Below are positions 6,955 to 8,203 of a stretch of 8,203 nucleotides of DNA, in pieces; positions within the stretch are counted from its first letter, which is position 1; the number at the start of each line of letters is the position of its first letter. The position numbers and the translations under genes were made by a program. The stretch is from Oscillibacter sp. (lineage in GTDB: Bacteria; Bacillota; Clostridia; Oscillospirales; Oscillospiraceae). The stretch covers positions 1-8,203 of the forward strand of contig JAKSQE010000054.1 in assembly GCA_024404295.1 (NCBI GenBank). Reading direction: 5' to 3'. The notes under the pieces were generated by a model, which saw nothing but the letters and a program-made list of their open reading frames with translations, did not search any database and was not told the DNA's origin.

Positions 6955-7728
6955 TTAACGAATGTCAATGCGCTCCACACCAACGCACAGTCCGGTGTTG
7001 CTATCCAATGTGAAAATAGCGCCTTGCATTTTACAGGGGCCGTCAGGGTTGCGGTAACGGCCGGGAAGCCCCCCTAAGAAGCCCTCTACGGACTGATGGT
7101 AGTCAACACCCAATACAGACTCGATAGGGCCTGTCATGCCCAAATCGGTGATATAACCGGTGCCCTTGGGGTAGACCCGCTCATCAGCTGTGGGAACGTG
7201 AGTGTGGGTGCCCCACAGAGCACTGACACGACCGTCTAAATAATAACCCATAGCCAATTTCTCGCTGGTGGCTTCTGCATGAAAATCTACCAGCGTGTAA
7301 TCGGCGTCGCCTTTATCCAACAGCTTGTCTGCGGTAGTAAAGGGGTTTTCACTGTTCCATTGCAGGTCACAGCGGCCAATCAGGTTGATCACCCGAATGC
7401 GCAGGCCGTTGAGATCAAATATTTCACAGCCGTGACCGGGTGCACGGGGGGAAAGGTTAGCAGGCCGCAGCAGCCAGGAAGCTTCCTCCAACAGTGTGGT
7501 GATTTGCATACGACCAAATGTGTGATTACCAAGTGTGACGGCATCCGCACCGGCATCATACATCCGCCATGCCTGCTCTGGAGTCAATCCTACGCTGGAG
7601 GCGTTCTCACCGTTTACCACGGTAAAGTCGATGTGTTTCAAACGTTGCAGAGGACGTAAATTTTGCTCCAGATGCTTTAAACCGGATTCGCCTACGATGT
7701 CACCGATGGCAAGAATGTGGTGCAGCAT
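6955..7728 (-). CDS. ymdB: YmdB-family 2',3'-cyclic nucleotide phosphodiesterase
   Basis: A 257-residue metallophosphoesterase of the YmdB family (usually about 260-265 residues), dinuclear-metal enzymes that hydrolyse 2',3'-cyclic nucleotides from RNA decay; Bacillus subtilis YmdB affects biofilm and motility choices. The metal-binding positions are intact: D10 (AIGDIVG), E41 and N42 (VNGENA), N68 (LGNH), H150 (DFHAEATSEK), and H175 and H177 (GTHTHVPTAD). The GPIESVLG and FLGGLPGRY stretches are also family-typical. One departure is GNHTFG at 67-72, where relatives usually have Asp as the last residue. The ATG at 7728 follows GGGAGGGG (7742-7735) by 6 bases. It is the first gene of a three-gene minus-strand operon. 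B. subtilis ymdB sits beside rny instead, so this neighbourhood differs. It is soluble, with no signal peptide or membrane segment. Confidence 0.93.
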   Translation of the reverse strand: MLHHILAIGDIVGESGLKHLEQNLRPLQRLKHIDFTVVNGENASSVGLTPEQAWRMYDAGADAVTLGNHTFGRMQITTLLEEASWLLRPANLSPRAPGHGCEIFDLNGLRIRVINLIGRCDLQWNSENPFTTADKLLDKGDADYTLVDFHAEATSEKLAMGYYLDGRVSALWGTHTHVPTADERVYPKGTGYITDLGMTGPIESVLGVDYHQSVEGFLGGLPGRYRNPDGPCKMQGAIFTLDSNTGLCVGVERIDIR

Positions 7729-7751
7729 GGTCGACCCCTCCCGTAATTATA

Positions 7752-7785
7752 ATCTTAAGATATTAGTATACCAAAGTGAGGGTAT
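7752..7785. promoter_or_regulatory. Candidate operator dyads in the ymdB/LysR divergent region
   Basis: ATCTTAAGAT (7752-7761) is a perfect 10-bp palindrome framed as T-N11-A by T7750 and A7762. ATACC (7768-7772) and GGTAT (7781-7785) form a second dyad with an 8-base spacer. Both overlap the predicted ymdB promoter: the first at the start point, the second between -10 and -35. LysR-type regulators commonly bind such dyads near a divergent gene. That they do so here is inference, and short AT-rich palindromes also arise by chance. Confidence 0.3.
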
Positions 7786-7793
7786 TTTGAACA
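7765..7793 (-). promoter_or_regulatory. Extended -10 promoter of the ymdB operon
   Basis: On the minus strand TGGTATACT contains an extended -10 (TGn) plus TATACT at 7770-7765. A weak -35, TGTTCA at 7793-7788, lies 17 bases upstream. Transcription would start near 7758, leaving about 30 bases of leader that includes the strong Shine-Dalgarno. A second TATAAT at 7751-7746 with TTGGTA at 7774-7769 also has 17-base spacing, but its start would fall inside the Shine-Dalgarno, so it is less likely to drive translation of ymdB. Confidence 0.55.
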
Positions 7794-7842
7794 GTACCGA
7801 TGTGCTTTTTTGGAGAAACTTGCGGCCAAATCATAAAAAACA

Positions 7843-7871
7843 TTGCAGGCTCAAAAATAATAGCTTATAAT
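7843..7871 (+). promoter_or_regulatory. Promoter of the LysR-type regulator gene
   Basis: TTGCAG at 7843-7848 and a perfect TATAAT at 7866-7871 are 17 bases apart. A start near 7878 would give a leader of about 37 bases ending in the Shine-Dalgarno AGGAGG (7903-7908), 6 bases before the ATG. Confidence 0.65.
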
Positions 7872-7914
7872 TAAGGACAAAATGATAAGAAAAACTGATC
7901 GCAGGAGGCCGCAT

Positions 7915-8203
7915 ATGGCAGTTAAATTGGAGTTGTACCGTGTATTCAAAGAGGTGGCGGAGACAGGAAACATTTCCGCAGCGGCAAAAAACCTGTATAT
8001 TTCCCAGTCTGCCGTCAGTCAGTCCATTAAGCAACTGGAAACAGCTCTGCAAGCCAGATTGTTTGCCCGCTCCCCTCGTGGTGTGACACTGACAGGAGAA
8101 GGGCAGATGCTGTATCAGTACGTTCGCAACGCATTGGGCATGCTGGCCACCGGAGAGGACAAGTTGACTCAGGCGCAGCAGTTACTGCTCGGTACGTTGA
8201 CCA
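7915..8203 (+). CDS. LysR-type transcriptional regulator, N-terminal part
   Basis: This frame is open from ATG 7915 to the right edge: 96 codons of a gene that should be about 290-300 codons long. The translation opens MAVKLELYRVFKEVAETGNI and continues with SAAAKNLYISQSAVSQSIKQ. The second stretch is the LysR winged helix-turn-helix, with the recognition helix around S30-L41 (SQSAVSQSIKQL). The wing LFARSPRGVTLTGEG follows at about 49-63, then the start of the linker helix. The ligand-binding domain is outside the window, so inducer and targets are unknown. AGGAGG at 7903-7908, 6 bases before the ATG, supports the start. The gene is divergent from the ymdB operon, and LysR regulators often control the divergent unit, but a target downstream on the plus strand is equally possible. 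Confidence 0.93.
   Translation, partial: MAVKLELYRVFKEVAETGNISAAAKNLYISQSAVSQSIKQLETALQARLFARSPRGVTLTGEGQMLYQYVRNALGMLATGEDKLTQAQQLLLGTLT

Noticed and set aside
7746..7774. TTGGTA-17-TATAAT on the minus strand as the main ymdB promoter.
   Set aside because: Although the hexamers are better than those chosen, transcription would begin within the ymdB Shine-Dalgarno at about 7739. The upstream extended -10 promoter gives a usable leader. It could still be a minor start.
7831..8052. A 73-codon minus-strand frame across the LysR promoter and coding start.
   Set aside because: It overlaps a clear LysR helix-turn-helix on the other strand, has no domain and spans the promoter region.
1..8203. CRISPR arrays, insertion sequences, tRNA/rRNA genes, prophage or defence genes.
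   Set aside because: No repeat-spacer pattern, terminal inverted repeats with a transposase, tRNA cloverleaf or phage-like gene was seen; all long frames are accounted for by conserved cellular genes.

Overview
The window looks like ordinary chromosome from an anaerobic, moderately GC-rich Clostridia-type Firmicute, plausibly a gut Oscillospiraceae/Ruminococcaceae relative. This is inferred from a one-subunit pyruvate:ferredoxin oxidoreductase with strongly biased codon use, strong AGGAGG-type ribosome binding sites, AT-rich intergenic spacers between GC-richer genes, and gene families typical of that group (KDG kinase, YmdB, a YhaO/SbcD-like nuclease). The genus cannot be fixed from sequence reading alone.

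Layout. Bases 1-217 are the 3' end of a PfkB-family kinase, most likely 2-keto-3-deoxygluconate kinase. Thirteen bases later, from a TTG start at 231, comes a complete 1175-residue pyruvate:ferredoxin (flavodoxin) oxidoreductase (nifJ), ending at 3758 and followed by a strong hairpin. A 419-base spacer then carries that hairpin, a second inverted repeat, a good sigma-70-type promoter and a leader of about 130 bases before ychF (4178-5287). A long bidirectional terminator (5307-5344) separates ychF from a convergent minus-strand operon. In transcription order this operon is ymdB (7728 to 6955), a YbaK/EbsC-family aminoacyl-tRNA editing protein (6928 to 6443), and an SbcD/YhaO-like metallophosphoesterase nuclease (6443 to 5346). 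A 186-base divergent promoter region separates ymdB from the 5' end of a LysR-type regulator that runs off the right edge.

How the genes work together. The kinase and PFOR form a plausible catabolic pair: KDG is phosphorylated to KDPG, which an aldolase not seen here would split to pyruvate, and PFOR oxidises pyruvate to acetyl-CoA with reduced ferredoxin. The minus-strand operon groups three hydrolases that act on nucleic acids or nucleotides: a cyclic-nucleotide phosphodiesterase, a misacylated-tRNA deacylase and a DNA nuclease. The last two are coupled by a TGATG stop/start overlap. The divergent LysR gene is a candidate regulator of this operon, but its real target may lie beyond the window.

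I found no convincing undescribed system. The points most worth a second look are the nuclease without an adjacent SbcC/YhaN ATPase partner, the dyad inside the operon promoter facing the LysR gene, and the oddly asymmetric hairpin after nifJ.
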